This document shows positions 16,051-17,128 of a DNA stretch of 17,128 bases, one piece after another (position 1 is the stretch's first letter; each line of letters opens with the position of its first letter). The notes beneath the pieces are model-generated. The model was not told the origin of the DNA. It did no database searches and worked only from the letters and a program-made list of their open reading frames with translations. This stretch comes from Neocallimastix lanati (nom. inval.) (Eukaryota; Neocallimastigomycota; Neocallimastigomycetes; Neocallimastigales; Neocallimastigaceae), in the NCBI GenBank assembly GCA_016946835.1, contig JACVTC010000583.1, positions 1 to 17,128 on the forward strand, written 5' to 3'. The translations under genes and the position numbers were made by a program.

Positions 16051-16517
16051 AGTTTGCATTGATAATTGAACAAAAATCCTTGGATGTTTCTTTAGATTCA
16101 GAAAAGGATTATGATAATAATATTTATTATTATATATTGAGTGCACTTCTTGGTGGGCGTTCAATATATTCAAAAATTAAAGTTAATGATGGGGAACAAA
16201 GACAATTAGTTGACAATATTTTTAAACAAAGTTCAACTTCGTCAACTGTTCCGTATTTTGTGGGGATTGCGGAGTTTCTAACAAACGTAATACCATTAAT
16301 TTGTCGATCTTTTAGTTTGATGATGAAAAGGTATTCCGTTGAATCTACCGTTACCAAGAGCGTCGACGTCGAAATGATAAAGCATGGATTTTCACCTCCA
16401 GATACAGATTCGATTGATAACACTAATACTGAAATTATTACTCGCAATAATGGACGTGGTGTTATTATCGAGGAATGGGAAAAGTTAGAGGCTATTGCTT
16501 CTAACGCACTTTTATAA
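16047..16517 (+). CDS. Family-3 C-terminal conserved domain
   Basis: About 156 residues in the last frame: an acidic segment (DSEKDYDNN), LLGGRSIY, a hydrophobic segment YFVGIAEFLTNVIPL, the motif TVTKSVDVE and the acidic end IIEEWEKLEAI, with TAA at 16515-16517. The TKS(V) motif and LLGG box are kept in family 1, where sequence is otherwise quite different. No known fold was recognised. Part of this segment (16237-16361) is duplicated at 11219-11343 in the leader. Confidence 0.8.
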   Translation: MKFALIIEQKSLDVSLDSEKDYDNNIYYYILSALLGGRSIYSKIKVNDGEQRQLVDNIFKQSSTSSTVPYFVGIAEFLTNVIPLICRSFSLMMKRYSVESTVTKSVDVEMIKHGFSPPDTDSIDNTNTEIITRNNGRGVIIEEWEKLEAIASNALL

Positions 16518-16625
16518 TTTTATAATATATAATATTTTATTTCATGTATTTTATTTGTTTTTTTTTTTTCATTTAATTTCATGTAATTTTATTATTATTA
16601 TAAATTAAATAAAGTTTTCTCTAAG

Positions 16626-16660
<35 letters not shown>
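16518..16660 (+). terminator. Family-3 3' UTR, polyadenylation signal and poly(A) tail
   Basis: An AT-rich UTR has two TTTCATGTA motifs (about 16540-16548 and 16577-16585), AATAAA at 16608-16613 and 32 A at 16629-16660. Confidence 0.85.
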
Positions 16661-16666
<6 letters not shown>

Positions 16667-16702
16667 TTTCAAATGCACTTTTCACCTACATGTATTTTTT
16701 AT
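16661..16702. other. Short unassigned spacer between family-3 tail and copy C
   Basis: These 42 bases (beginning ttttaatttcaaatgc) do not match the family-1 sequence upstream of the copy C breakpoint. They may be original flanking DNA or an insertion junction. A CATGTA occurs here too. Confidence 0.5.
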
Positions 16703-16996
16703 AAAGTGTTTAATTTCCTTCTTGGAGGTCGAAGTATTAATAACAGTACAAGGGAATGGAAGGATCTATTTAAGTGCCAGATGAAATCAGGTGCTTATTC
16801 TGATACTCCGTTCTTGGTGATTACTGCGGCACTTCTCCAATCGATTATACCTATTACTATTGGCCAGCAATGGTCTTTGTTCAAAAGGTTAAAATCGAAT
16901 CATACTACTACTACCAAGAGCGTCATTGCTGAAGAAACAGTAAGACAGGCCAGCAGGGCTAGTGCAAACAATGAAGAACATAATTTTGTATCTTAA
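16703..16996 (+). pseudogene. Family-1 C-terminal domain fragment (copy C)
   Basis: The frame is intact from the truncation point: KVFNFLLGGRSINN, a TPFLVITAALLQ hydrophobic stretch, TTTTKSVIAEETVRQ and the end HNFVS, with TAA at 16994-16996. An ATG at 16673 in the spacer happens to be in frame. It lacks the endonuclease, RT and zinc finger, so it cannot be an autonomous element. Confidence 0.85.
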
Positions 16997-17027
16997 AATT
17001 AGGATTAACATTGCGAAGTCAAAATTA

Positions 17028-17051
17028 ATTATTATACTTCAGTATAATAAT
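17028..17051 (+). promoter_or_regulatory. 3' UTR stem-loop, family 1 (copy C)
   Basis: The same perfect 10-bp stem with loop ttca as in copy A (875-898), at the same distance after the stop codon. Confidence 0.6.
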
Positions 17052-17128
17052 GCCCTTGTGAAGTCTTACAAATATTAATTAAATGAAACTAGAATATATT
17101 ATACCATTATTTTATTTTATTTTGTGTT

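Larger units (their letters stand above)
12393..16517 (+). pseudogene. Family-3 LINE polyprotein ORF, four single-base frameshifts
   Basis: The intended product is about 1,375 residues. The frame is open for 639 codons from the ATG at 12393, then changes at 14304-14310 (seven T, one more than the frame needs), 14539-14541 (one T missing), 15717-15721 (one T extra) and 16044-16047 (one T missing). All four lie in T runs and there is no internal nonsense codon. It is the best template for the architecture of these elements and could be intact if those runs are sequencing errors. Confidence 0.87.
11219..16660 (+). mobile_element. Family-3 LINE (full length, chimeric leader)
   Basis: A non-LTR retrotransposon of about 5.4 kb directly follows the family-2 poly(A). 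It has an unusually long 5' leader (11219-12392) that begins with fragments of LINE coding sequence, an ORF of about 1,375 codons (12393-16517), a 3' UTR and a 32-base poly(A) tail. It is the least damaged element: four single-base frame changes and no nonsense codon. Confidence 0.9.
16703..17128 (+). mobile_element. Family-1 LINE, copy C (5'-truncated, cut by window edge)
   Basis: Similarity to copies A and B starts abruptly at 16703, equivalent to position 550 of copy A inside the C-terminal domain, and continues into the 3' UTR to the window end. Abrupt loss of the 5' part is the usual result of incomplete target-primed reverse transcription. More substitutions separate it from A and B than separate those two, so it is probably older. 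Its poly(A) tail and any target-site duplication lie outside the window. Confidence 0.88.

Noticed and set aside
1-17128. CRISPR array, bacterial operons, tRNA or rRNA genes
   Set aside because: No regular repeat-spacer arrangement, no ribosome binding sites or cloverleaf sequences; poly(A) tails and AATAAA signals show eukaryotic retrotransposons.

Overview
The window is an AT-rich stretch of eukaryotic DNA made almost entirely of non-LTR retrotransposons (LINEs). All coding sense lies on the + strand, and no host gene, rRNA or tRNA was found. Each element encodes an APE-type endonuclease, a LINE reverse transcriptase with a FADD active site, a C-terminal CCHC zinc finger and a poly(A) tail preceded by AATAAA. 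The very low GC, long T and A runs, and Asn/Ser-rich coding repeats suggest an AT-rich, transposon-rich microbial eukaryote. An early-diverging fungus (arbuscular mycorrhizal or anaerobic gut type) is my guess, but an amoeba or another protist is not excluded.

Layout: (1) 1-1100 is the 3' part of a family-1 element (copy A), entering from outside the window. (2) 1101-6220 is a full-length family-1 element (copy B); its last 1.1 kb is about 99% identical to copy A. (3) 6221-11218 is a full-length family-2 element. (4) 11219-16660 is a full-length family-3 element, related to family 2. (5) 16661-17128 is a 5'-truncated family-1 copy (copy C) running off the window. All five have the same orientation, and each starts directly after the poly(A) tract of the previous one (tails at 1078-1100, 6169-6220, 11186-11218 and 16629-16660). 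The array therefore looks built by insertion into, or extension from, older poly(A) tails.

Each full element seems designed as one long ORF of roughly 1,360-1,480 codons: an N-terminal RRM-like domain, the endonuclease, a helical linker, the reverse transcriptase, a CCHC zinc finger and a small conserved C-terminal domain. No separate ORF1 is visible. As read, every ORF is cut by single-base shifts, mostly in homopolymers: ten in copy B, four in family 2, four in family 3 and one in copy A, against one clear nonsense codon. Either the elements are very young with indel damage, or the assembly carries homopolymer errors and they are more intact than they look.

The most unusual structure is in the 5' leaders. 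Families 2 and 3 share about 445 bp of leader at about 96% identity although their coding regions are only about 75% alike. The family-3 leader begins with two spliced fragments of LINE coding sequence: a C-terminal piece and an RT-linker piece. Family 1 shares short boxes with these leaders. The family-1 3' UTR carries a perfect 10-bp hairpin kept in all three copies.
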